From the NCBI GenBank assembly GCA_022885665.1, contig JAGQDJ010000037.1, positions 186,001-250,000 on the forward strand: a stretch of 64,000 bases of DNA, given 5' to 3'. Source of the stretch: Triops longicaudatus (taxonomy: Eukaryota > Arthropoda > Branchiopoda > Notostraca > Triopsidae). A program made the position numbers and the translations under genes. Below, in pieces: positions 1-11,500 of this stretch. The stretch's first letter is position 1. Every line of letters begins with the position of its first letter. The notes below the pieces were generated by a model. It saw only the letters and a program-made list of their open reading frames with translations, did not search any database and had not been told where the DNA came from.

Positions 1-1342
1 AATAAATTGAGTACATGAGAAAATGAGCCTTCAAAATCGAATACAATTAAATCAAGCTTAACACTCGAAATGAGGAAAGGAAAGTTGTATAAAAAGAGGA
101 AAGTTGTATAAAAGTGAAAGAGAGGCATAAAGCACGGACGATTGACTTTGATTTACGATTTGGATACGTTCCACCAGCCCGAATCAGTTGTGATTCAATG
201 ACAGTCAAATATCTGCCATTTCCTTTTGCTGACATAGCCATACGTACAATAAAGAAAGAAATTACACCAACGCACAAAAGAAACGAAAGAAATATAATAA
301 GTTTTAACAAAACATGGAAAGTATGTTTTTTTCTTAAACACAGCGTAGGAGACTCAAGTTGCGAAGGCAGTACAGACTTTCGCAGTAAACGTATTTTCAA
401 GCTTCTAGGAAAATTACAGTAATTTAAGCTTTTAATTAATCTTAAAGTCAATACAAAATAATAACAAATTGCAAAGAAAGTCAATTATTAGAAGTTATTT
501 CAAGTTAGAGAAGTACTCGATAAGTAACAAGTAGCAAATTATAATACACACAAAATAAATGCATAAACTACGAGAAAATTCCTCGAAGATTTTGGCCGAA
601 TTGATGCCTCTTTTTTTTCACCACTTAATAAAACGTAAAAAAAAATAATTTAAAAAAGTGTTAGAGATCTTTACAGATTCTGATAAAGAAATCTCCATGC
701 CTAGACTGTAAGTGCACGTTAAGTTTGGAAAGCTTGCATGACGCGGTTATCGGGATAAAAAATAAAGTAACTTGCCATATAATCTGTGCTTTATTTGGTC
801 TCATTTATTGCTGAAAGCGTACTAAAATCCAACAAATGACCATTCTGTGTCTCAAAACGTCTGGATCCCATTAAAGGACAAAGGAGACGAATCAAGGTTT
901 CTAAAATCTTGTCTTTCCTCTTCCTTTTGCTGCACTCTTCAGCTGGCCCATACTTCCTCTTATAAACACAGGAAACACGTGTTACCTTCGTCAACCTAAA
1001 GGCCCTCAAAAGTGACACTCTCAAGTTCCCAAGCTTCTCCTTTCGTTACACCAAACATAAGATGCACATTTGGTGTTGGACCTCGCCAAGATTACACAAC
1101 GTTATCCCATGTTGGATCTCATTAAAAAGTCACACCTTATGAGGTTTAAGGGCGTTTAGGGAAAACGTACCTCAAGTGGCTCGCATCGATTTTCAACTGC
1201 CCCTTTTCTTTTTTCCTATCTCTCTGGCCTTTTTCTATTTTTCGACTTTTTATATTTCTCTCCATTGCACTTATACTCGGCTTTCAACACTGCCCTGAAG
1301 AGTCCATATAGTCCCTGTTCATTGATCGGTCCGAGTAATGTC

Positions 1343-1352
1343 GTCACGTGAC
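1343..1352. promoter_or_regulatory. perfect GTCACGTGAC E-box / CLEAR-type palindrome
   Basis: The ten bases GTCACGTGAC form a perfect palindrome around a CACGTG core. This is the preferred site of MiT/TFE and related bHLH-zip factors. A second CACGTG lies at 976-981. No gene start is recognised nearby, so its function is unknown. Confidence 0.35.
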
Positions 1353-3310
1353 ATTTTCCTCCCCTTTTCTCCTTTCTGTCGGTATCTATGCAAGTATAAG
1401 AATCACAAGCCGGAAACCCCAGTCTGGGCGTGTGTTATGCCAACGCCGTAATGAATCCCGGAAGACCTTTCCAGCGTAAAAAGAAAGAAAAAGGTCTAAA
1501 AACACAAGAAATCTAGAAGCACAACATTTTCCCTTGCTGACATTACACAGAAGTCACGTCCTAACGTTCTGGCTCTGGTGCACGTAATACCAGCAATTGA
1601 CTGACCGCTCGCGGTAAAGGGAGGAGTGCAAAGCTGGGAAACAATTACATTTATCACGCTGTTGACCTTGTGTTAAGCTTAAAAAGGGCGCCAAAATATA
1701 AGATCCTATCTGGAATACAAGATTCAACTTGTGTTTCTGAAACACTACACACTCTCAAGGGAATATGTAGTAAGAAATTTGATTTTCAAAGTCTTACAGT
1801 CAAATATGAAGAAAAATAAATATAACTAAATAAAATGAGCAAAACAAAACTTACAGTCAAATACAGTCAAATACCGAACATAAATACAAGTAAAAAATAA
1901 GTAAAATAAATCTTAGAGTAAAGTACAATTACACAGCTAAATACAGATACTTTTTATTTAACTTGACTATTTGCTCTGAAAATCGTGAAAACTCTGTTAC
2001 TTCTCTGTTATACGACCCCTGAACTTTTTTTTTCAGCTTCAAGAGCTTTTTGAGGGAATCTTTGCACTTATTAGTTTTACTGAAAGTAGACAGCTTACGA
2101 TTAGTAAGATTCGCCCCCCCCCCCAAAAAAAAAGAGAATACAACAGGTTAACTTTGTAATTACGACTAGAATTTTAGTGTTTTCGTGCGCTTGTTTTAAT
2201 CTGGGTACTGCAAGCGTGAAAACCTTACTTAACCTAACCTAGAACAATAAATTTGCCATGGAAAATCACAGAAAACTAGGGACATAATTCCAAAGTTCCG
2301 GGAAAAAAGAATAAACAATCCCAGAAAAACTTAATCAAGATCTACTGTGTGCAGTTGCAAGCTTTTTACTATAGAAATGACGTATTTGCTTAAAACATTA
2401 CTTTTTTTTCGTTTCAAGCCTTTAGAACATATTCAGAACTAATTTCAGCAATTTCTTTAATGTATACTCAAAAATTAAATGTCGCTCCATCGATGGTTTC
2501 ACAAGATAACTACAAACATCGTTAGTCATTTTCGTTCTATACCTTAGTTGCGCTATTTTCATCGTTGAAATCGTTCGCTGTTGTGCTACAGCCACTTTTC
2601 ATTGTTATCGCAATCAGTTCATTTTGTTCTTTGTTTACTTAGGTCAATTTCGCGTAGTCACAACGCCATTACTGGCTAAAAGACTATCGTATATTTTTAT
2701 TAACTCATCTTCCGCGCTGTTTCTCATCTTTCGTTTTATGAGAACCGTTTTGCTCGGTGATTAACTCACAACAATAAACCTTAGTCTAACAACATCGTTT
2801 TCTGTCGAATAATCGAGATTCTGAGCGGTTTATAGCTCCTTCGACCTGCCAATTAGCGATTTTTTCGCTGTCGACGACGTGTAATTTCAAGAACGTCGTC
2901 CGTGAATGCGAAAACAGCCAATAGCGCTTTGACTGCACAATGTTATTGTCAAAGTAACTGGACTGGTGCACGAATGACCTAATTGGTAATTAGGTTACGC
3001 GTACATCTCCACAATCTTCAAGAGTTCGACCGAATGCTCTCTGTGTTCCCATTACACCATAGATCCACGTATTCTCGCACATGCAAACATAAACATTTAG
3101 CCTCTCAATCGATCAAACTACGGACCATTGTACACTCTTGCGAATAACCCTGGAAATACGAAAATGTTTAACATAATTTCAGAAAAAAACTACATATTTT
3201 TCGATATTTTCTCAACAGTAAAGTTTATATAATTATTCCTAAAAATGTGAAAAAACTTTTTGCGATTTTCACCGAAAATTTTGGCAGCAGCCTGCAGTCT
3301 AGTGATACTT

Positions 3311-3344
3311 GTAATACATATAATAATGTAATACATATAATAAT
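3311..3344. repeat. 17-bp perfect tandem duplication
   Basis: The unit gtaatacatataataat occurs twice back to back (3311-3327 and 3328-3344) and runs into a short AAT-rich microsatellite. It is simple AT-rich sequence. Confidence 0.85.
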
Positions 3345-4065
3345 ACTAATAATAATAACTAATAATACAAATCAATCTACCTACAGTTACAGCTACTGAC
3401 GACTCGGGTCAATCAAAAGTCGAAACAGCGAAATCTTGAAATCAGTCGAAAGTTTCTGTCAGACGTCAAGGCTACAAAAACGAATAAATCTGTCATGTAC
3501 GTAATAATCCTGTCATTTTCCGCCCTTTGTTTTTAGGCTCCGATTGGCATATATGCCAAATTGGGTGTGAGAGGGAAAACGGCTCTTTTGCGTCGTTCCA
3601 CATTCTTATATCACGCAACAACGATGTCCTTGGACAAGAAGCTAATTTCTTCATCGCAAGTAACGCTTACTTATGGTACCCAAAAAAAAAAAAAAAATAC
3701 TGGACGAAAAAAAAAAAAAGGTTGCCACGTGACCAGCGTCGTTTGGCTTTGGTCTACTCATACCGCAATGCAGCGGAAATAAATTTACAAGCTAAGGAAA
3801 ATCGTATAGTCCATCTCTTTTTGCAGGAAAATTCAATGTGTTTGCCCTTCGCACAAAAGCTTGGAAACCTTTTCTTGTTAGAGCCCATTTCCCCCTACGC
3901 CACTACCAATTCCACGAAAGCGGAGCCGACATCGCATGTCAAGGATTTCGACGTTTGACATTCAAATAGAACGAAAGGTGCGGGGAAACTAGTTTCGGAA
4001 ACAAACCGGTTGCGTTGGACGCGGAAGAATCGTGACTTGTACTGCGGTGATGGTGAGATCATACA

Positions 4066-4077
4066 TGTGACGTCACA
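4066..4077. promoter_or_regulatory. full CRE palindrome
   Basis: The bases TGTGACGTCACA contain the complete TGACGTCA cAMP-response element recognised by CREB/ATF bZIP proteins. No recognised gene lies within 2.9 kb (RBX1 starts at 7037), so the assignment rests on the motif alone. Confidence 0.35.
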
Positions 4078-6035
4078 ATTTGAGAGAAACGCATTTTGTT
4101 GGACGGAAACTTGTAAGACCTCTTACCAACAACTATCCTAAAGCTTTCGCAGCCAAGAAATAAAAAATCAATAAAAATAAATACATAAAAATAAGTAAAC
4201 AAATATAAAAAATAACAGGATAATAACAAAATAAAAAATAATTAAATATAAGAGAACACGATTTAAAGCAAAAAACTTTGCTCAAAAACTAGTTAAGATG
4301 ATATCAGAATTACACAAGAGGCAAAACAAAGTCAACCGGCAAATAATTAAGAAAGTACGGAACTATACACAAAGAAACAAAGCAAATTGATAGAAACTAT
4401 TTCACACAGCGAAGTTGGTTTATAATTAAAAGACATTTCAAGTTAAGATACACAAGCAATCTAATCTTGCAAAATATATATAAAAATTAAAAGTAACGCA
4501 TTTTTTTCAAATAAATATTACATATTAGTATTAAATTATACAACAAGTTATCATTAAATCCTTACACGTAATTCATGGAGTTTTTAATCCTGCTATGCGC
4601 TTATTTTGAAGCTTCAACTTGCACATTTTTGCCATTTTTTCACCTTTTCCTATTCTTTTGTTTTCCTATTTCCTATTATTTGTAGTGGAACTAATTCATC
4701 TTCGGGTGTCCTTATTCCTCCATTTCAATATTCGTGCTGTAACGAAATAAACTCGTCAATTTTTGGCCAGACAAAGAAAAAGTATTTAACAACTACGCGT
4801 GGTTGTAAAATTATTTAAAAACGTTTCATAACCACTTGAAAAAAGAGGCACAAATGTGAAGTATACTGTCAATTGAGCTGCTTCTCACAGAACGAGCTTG
4901 ATTAAAGCGGTACGACGAAATCAAGCCCCCAACACGTCCCTTGAGTTAATTACCAGTTTTGGTAAAAAGCCAAGCGGCATTCTTTAAACGAACTTCTTTT
5001 CGGCGAGAATTACATACAAAATCTGATAAGCCTCTTAAAAACAGTACTACACCAACTCAATCTTTCAGAGTACTAAGCCGTTTAAATTAATTTCCTTCAA
5101 AAACGCATACTGAAAGTTACAAACTGTACCTACAAATGTCTAAATTTGGATTAAGATCCGTACATATATTTTAACATAATATAGTTTTACGTTATAATAA
5201 AAAAATTGTTAGGCACATACATTTTCGAAACTCACTTTCTCGTAATTTTTACCATTATTTTCTGCTCTTCGCTTTCAAGAATTCCAAATAATAACAGGCT
5301 TCAGCCTTGGTATAAAATAAAAAGCTTAAAATGCTGTTAAGAATTCGCTGTTAGAATTCGAGATTTTGAGAACGTGAGAATTGTTTGGGAGGCTGGAATT
5401 ACAGGGATGTTTGGAAAGCTGGACAAGTTTTGGGGAGAGTGCGGGTTGTTTACAGAGAATATCAGTCGTTTGCATCTTATCTAGCTGCTAGGGGTTAGTT
5501 GACTACCAGTTCTGTTTGTAGTAACGCATCCGTGACCTGCAACTGTTATAAATAGCTTAACAAAGAAATTCATGAATAATGTAGGCTCAGATCTCGGTGA
5601 ACAAACCTGTGGTAAACACAGTTCAAAGTCACGCATGTTAGTATACTACTGCGCCACGCTATGGGTGCGGCTCACACGCATTTTTAACTCATGCTTACCC
5701 AAAAGATGAGGTTGACAATTAGCACCATATACTTCAGGCACGCATAACAGCCTTTTAACGCCATGTTTCACTGTTGCAGGGAAGCTTGATTCACTCGGCA
5801 ATGATAATACTCCTTCACCCGTTCGATCACCAAAGAGCAATGGGGAGAAATTGGTCCAGCAAGACCACGTAAATACAGTGCAGCCGGAACAGTGTGTGTG
5901 ACCTTCTGTTCACCAACGCTACCCCGGACGCTTTGGAGTTGTTGCCCGAGGCTGAGAAGAAAGGACGCTGCTTCTGAAATCGGTGTTTGGTATCGTAATC
6001 GGTATAGTTAAGCGATAACGACTGCGGACTGTTAG

Positions 6036-6075
6036 GCAGGAGATTCAAATCTTGATTAAGATTTGAATCTCCTGC
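6036..6075. repeat. 18-bp perfect inverted repeat with 4-base loop
   Basis: Bases 6036-6053 pair perfectly with 6058-6075 around the loop gatt at 6054-6057. The pairing does not extend, beyond a possible G-T pair. The arm is AT-rich and no transcript is recognised here. It could be a fold-back duplication or a remnant of a small inverted-repeat element. Confidence 0.85.
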
Positions 6076-6940
6076 TGTATAATTAAGCTTTTTAATTTGA
6101 GAATACAACTAATGTGAAATAGATTCAATTATTTCAATGAAATAATTTAAGCTTTGAGTTTTAATTTCTTAAGAAACTGTGGATAGCAAAAGGAACATAG
6201 AGGTATGATGGAATACTTGATAACAGCCAACTCTCTCGGGAGGAAGCTCATGAGTTTATTCGCCATAAAATGGTACTAGACTCGAATAAGTTTCTCCGAG
6301 GGGGCACTTTCCACCCCCATTCGTAGAGCAACGATAAGCCAATAACGAAACGAGGGATGAAAACGCCATTACTGCGAAATATGGAGATTATATTTTCCCG
6401 ACACTTTTGTGCAACAAATTTGCTGAGCGCCTGCGTGCGGAATTTACGAAAAACTGGCCGATTCGTGTTTGTCTTTTGCTCCAATTGTGTCACAATTTTT
6501 CAAATACATGATCCACGAGTTTTTTCTACCATAAATATTCAATGAACCGACTAGCGATAACCGTTGTTATGTACAGGAGTCTGTTGTACTCCGTACCGTA
6601 TAGACTGATTCAAGACGACATACAAAGTTTATTAACGTAAAGTATTAAATAGTTTTCAAAATTTTAATTTAAAAGGTAAAAAATCAAATGGGTCAAAGGA
6701 GTTTCATTTTATTTAATTACTGACAAATTGTGCACCGAAATAAATTAGCCATAAACATTTATTTGACATTAATGAAAGGGTAATATACCACCGGTATTTT
6801 TCGTGTTTAGCAAAATTATTCAGCAAGCAGAATTTTGACAGTAATTTTTAATTTAAGTACTCTGTAAAATGAGAAATTACATGAGACATTACACTTTTCG
6901 TAAAGGGCGCCCAAAAGGAATGGCGGATTGAAAAGAAAAC

Positions 6941-6965
6941 ATCGATATCAAACTTTCTATCGATA
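6941..6965. promoter_or_regulatory. two DRE-like elements upstream of RBX1
   Basis: TATCGATA at 6958-6965 is a perfect Drosophila-type DRE, the DREF binding site of many housekeeping promoters. ATCGATAT at 6941-6948 contains seven of the eight bases on the opposite strand. The perfect copy ends 71 bases before the RBX1 start codon, a typical promoter-proximal distance. The role is inferred from motif and position. Confidence 0.6.
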
Positions 6966-7036
6966 AGATTCCCTTGTTTACAGTCGCGGTGTCACCGGAA
7001 TCTTAAAATCTGTTTAGGGACAAAAATAATATAAAA

Positions 7037-7572
<536 letters not shown>

Positions 7573-8130
7573 AGCCTCGTCCATTTGTCAAGCTATTCGC
7601 GACACTGTGTTTCAGTTTTTCCTGATCTTCTTGTAACGAGTTGAAATTTGCGAATTCACTTCATAAAACTCAAATCCGTGTCCATTTTGTCGCTTTTTTG
7701 AATGAAGCTACGCATAATTTCCAGGATTATTCAGTTTTCGCTTGCTTCGTACGGCCTGATAAGCCTTAAGGCAGGCAAAAACTCGAGTCAGGTCTCGAGT
7801 CTGTTTCCCTTAAGTCGACTCCAATCGAGTGAACTCGCCTGGAGGGGAGACTCGCCTCGAGCAAAGTGTTCCACCATCCTTAATAAGCATTATGGCCAAT
7901 TTTATGGCTACGAGTTACCTAACCGCAAATGGGAATAAATCTCATATGGTACAATAATGGTGATAACTCTAGGGGTTAGTCTGTTTTCGCTCAATAATTG
8001 AATTAACTCCGGTTGTAAAAAAAAAATCAGGCCAAATTTTGTAATTTCCCTCACATAAAGGGAAATGTGATACGAATCGAACAAATTTACAAAAGGATAA
8101 TCATCGAATTTGTTCATGATTTGCAAGAGG

Positions 8131-8241
8131 TACTGCCAGGGGCGCAGCCAGGAATTTTTTTCGGGGGGGGGGGGTACTGCAANNNNNNNNNNNNNNNNNC
8201 GCAGCCAGGAATTTTTTTCGGGGGGGGGGGGGGTACTGCAA
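8131..8241 (+). repeat. duplicated repeat tip around a 17-N assembly gap
   Basis: A unit of roughly 40 bases, CGCAGCCAGGAATTTTTTTC followed by a long G run, lies directly left (from 8143) and right (from 8200) of an N gap at 8183-8199. The two copies differ only in G-run length. TACTGC occurs at 8131-8136, 8175-8180 and 8234-8239, framing each unit. Sequences of this GGGGCGCAGCCAGG type are, in my memory, common repeat tips in invertebrate genomes. The duplication may be an assembly artefact of the gap rather than a true tandem copy. Confidence 0.65.
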
Positions 8242-10419
8242 TTCAGAACTGTAGTGTCGAAATCGTATGGTTTAATATGGCGCAATTTTTGCCAAATCGT
8301 CGCAATCACTTCGCACGTGATTTCTCTAACAATGCCTACAGGGCCTTATGTGTCACTCCCGAATAATCTTACCATCCTACCAAGTTGGTTTGTTCTTCCA
8401 TAGGTGTCGCCTCTGTAAGCTGCGTTTCGGAAATTCACATATTCCCCGCGTCATTTCAAGCCTTAAAGATACTACGCCACTATCACAACTTGATTTTATC
8501 ATAGTACGCCTCTTTCATTTATTTCGCAAGGTTTCTTATCAGGTATTACACTATAAATGCCATCACGACTTACATTATCGCTCATTGATTAGCGCTGAAT
8601 TCAGTATAATTCCTTCAGACGCGTGATAATGAATATTTTGCAATGAAATTCTAAAAATCATACAACAATTTTTCAAAATAAATAAATCTGTTTATTTCGA
8701 TTCTTTTCTAGTTGTATCAATTCAAAGCAGTCTCAAAAAAGGAGATGTAATTTTAGTTTAATTCCCTGTCCCTAAAACTCATGCGTGTGCTACTTTCCAT
8801 TCATAAATCCGCCATGGGGCTCATTCATGGGTTCAGAAAAGGGCCAAACGGATAACTCGTAGTCCTGTTGTGGCTACGAGCCGTTCCTGTAACGCTCTTG
8901 CCTTCTTTTCTGCTGAAAGATCCTAAGCTAAGGGACTCCGGAATGCCCGCAAACGTTCATTCATAAACAGCGATAAGAAAGCTCAGAAACTTGGAGGGGA
9001 CCCAAAGACGGAGCTAAAGAGAGATGAGAAAGAAAAGATACGATGCAAAGGTGAGTTAAAGGCAAAACAGGTTGTTTGATTTCTTGAAACCCCTAATACT
9101 GGACCAGTTCAATTACCATCCAAATTCGTCTGCCTTTGGCTCTCTGCCTTCTCCACTCTTCCCAGTTGCTTCTTCCCTTTCCTTTTAAAATTCCTGTAAA
9201 CTTTTTTCGATGCATGACAGGTACCGTGCAGTCCCGCTTAGCGCGATTAAAGCGTTCCTGACGCGATCAAACCGTTTTTGCATATTGAAAATCTAACACA
9301 CGAATGCTTTTAAATGAGCGAAAATTAGGATAACCAAAACTCATTTGCGGTAAAAGAAGAACATAAAGAAAACGAATAAGTTGAAAATAAAAGCAATAAC
9401 ACGAAGCTGGAAAAAATTATTAAAAGGAGTGAGATAAAGAATGAGGTGGTCGTCAAGTGGTTTTTAAAAGCGACTAATGTCTAAGATGTTTCCGCATCTG
9501 GTGATTAAAATGGAATTCGTTGACGAGGATTCAACGAATTCTAACAGAAAAAAATTTCAAGGTTGAATGTGTCTTCTTCCTCGTTTTCACGCTTGGTGTT
9601 CATTACTATGCAAAAATGGGCTCCACTGTTTCCGCGTGGAATTTTTTAAAATTTTCCAGCACATACTTCTACTCGCTAGAACCGTCGTCACAAATTAGAA
9701 AAACACGTCAGTGCTTTTTGTATATGAAATTTATTTGCAAATTTGCAGCAAGGTGAGCCATCGGTTTTCGAAGAAATTGCTTAATTGCTGAACATGGACA
9801 TAAATTTTATTGACAAGCCAATACGTCGCTGATAATCGTTAAAATAGGATATAAACGATCCGACAGAGATTACAGTGAAAGAGCCTTCTTTTCCTTGTTT
9901 CGAGTTTTTCTCTTTTCCAAATTTTGCTGTACACACAGTTAAGTTTAGTTTCCGATTAAGTTCACTTTTTAAAATTTGATTCAAAATTCTTTACGGACTA
10001 TTTTAAATGCTGCGATCCAAAATTTCAATATCTAAAACTTTTGGACTTCCTTTCTATTGATTTTTTTTGTTGAGAAAATTCGCCTGAACCGTTAAACACT
10101 CTTTTCGTACAATTCTGTACACCACATTCTTAAAACTTGGTTTTTATTTTATTACTTCGAAAAATATTTGCGTTGAGAAACAAATCTGATGGTGATATTC
10201 CATTACGGACGAAACTTTCGAGAAGTTGTGTCAGCTTTTAGTGTAACTTTAAATATTTTAAACCAATTTCTTCGCAATTTTTACGCATCTTGTTACGCCT
10301 GTTTATAATTATAAGTTTCGCGTAAATAGCGTTTTTAGATGGCCAACGTCAAGTTTCCCGGCTTAAACCACGGCTTCATTGTACGATAAGCCTGTTTGGA
10401 CTTCTTTTATATGGCTTTT

Positions 10420-10610
10420 CAGTTTTCGGAAACTGGGATCCCGAGATATGAGCGACCAATGACAGCGACGGGTCGTTTGGCGGGCTTAAGGCAAAGTGGG
10501 CTGTCCACTGCCATCGCATCATGGCCGTTTCAACTCTCCTCTGCCTCCCGCTCTCCCGGAGCCCGGCAATGTTTGGGCTACGACATTCGGACCCAGGCAT
10601 TTTAGTTGAT
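10420..10610 (+). promoter_or_regulatory. CpG-richer block, possible promoter or 5' exon of the KLF gene
   Basis: This stretch is clearly richer in G, C and CpG than its surroundings and lies 0.9-1.1 kb before the KLF start codon. Acceptor-like sequence at about 11425-11436, upstream of the first coding exon, suggests that a 5' non-coding exon exists. Nothing proves that it is this block. Confidence 0.25.
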
Positions 10611-11452
10611 TCAAGCAAGTGGTTGAGTTCACAACAAGGCAAGGGAGTCCTTTAAACACAAGTGGTCACGTCTTCCAGCGAAACTTTCCATTCCCGGATC
10701 TTAAAATTTCTTTAGTGCACTCTCGGAGCAACAGGTGCGATTTTCCAGTACACTTAAAACTTCAGAAACATATTTTACGCCTTTCTGTACTGTATTTTTC
10801 CCGATACGTAGCATGTTTTCAATACCTTTTATATATATTTTTTACATAGGTCAATTTAAACGTTTGTTTCAGAATTTCTTTCGAGTTTCAGTCCGTTTTT
10901 GTCGAGTGTAAGGCTATTTTGGATATGTTTTTATATATTATTTTGATTAAAGATTGATTTCAACACTTTTCTGACTCCATAATAGGCTACACTGGTTTGC
11001 AATGAAAAAATTATCCCATGTTTCAAAATTTCATGCATGTTTGTAAATTGTAAGCGTACAGCTTTAGTGTATTTTATCTGTGCTTATTATATTTTCGTGT
11101 TATTCTTGCTTTCTTGACCTTATTCTGCAAGATAGGACTAAGCTCGTTCAAGCTTATCCTTATCTCTCCACTTGAGGTGCGAATCACTCTAATCGAAATC
11201 CCGTCTTCCTTCCATAAGATTATTCGTGCCTTTTTTTCGTCCCGAATGCCAACGTCGATTAAACTTAATGAGTTCATTTGCATATATTCTCGCAGAGTGG
11301 ACTTGTTTCTTTTTTTTGGTGCGACTACTTCAGTCATCAGTGCCTTAACGACTCTGCAGTGCTGCCCAGCATCTTTGAAAGATCGGCTTCTGGGAAAGTG
11401 CGTCTAGTTTGATGACCTTTAGCCTTTCTTTGGAACAGCAACGAGCCAAGTG

Positions 11453-11470
11453 ATGGTGATGGTTGTTTAA
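11453..11470 (+). promoter_or_regulatory. short upstream ORF before the KLF start
   Basis: A five-codon frame (ATG at 11453, in-frame ATG at 11459, stop at 11468) lies 30 bases before the main start at 11501. A 6-bp inverted repeat (TGATGG ... CCATCA) overlaps its end. Short upstream frames often lower initiation at the main start. The effect here is inference. Confidence 0.35.
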
Positions 11471-11500
11471 GCCATCATCTTTTCCTTTGCATCTCCAACG

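Larger units (their letters stand above)
1..6900. other. gene-free AT-rich region
   Basis: I recognise no gene in this stretch. Open frames exist on both strands (for example a 145-codon frame at 47-484 on the minus strand and a 143-codon frame at 3527-3958 on the plus strand). They show no family motif and contain homopolymer runs, so I treat them as chance. The region does hold a perfect 10-bp E-box palindrome (1343-1352), a full CRE palindrome (4066-4077), a 17-bp tandem duplication (3311-3344), an 18-bp hairpin (6036-6075) and a C-tract followed by an A-tract near 2113-2135. Confidence 0.6.
7573..11400. other. intergenic region between RBX1 and the KLF gene
   Basis: I see no gene here. 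The stretch contains the RBX1 3' flank with AATAAA at 7934-7939, the assembly gap with its flanking repeat (8131-8241), and a locally GC- and CpG-richer block at about 10420-10610. Several 60-100 codon open frames cross it without recognisable motifs. Confidence 0.55.

Noticed and set aside
2231..2245. TTAACCTAACCTAG resembling the arthropod telomere repeat
   Set aside because: Fewer than three units, not tandemly extended. This is chance-level similarity.
3527..3958. 143-codon open frame
   Set aside because: It depends on two A homopolymer runs read as lysines and has no family motif.
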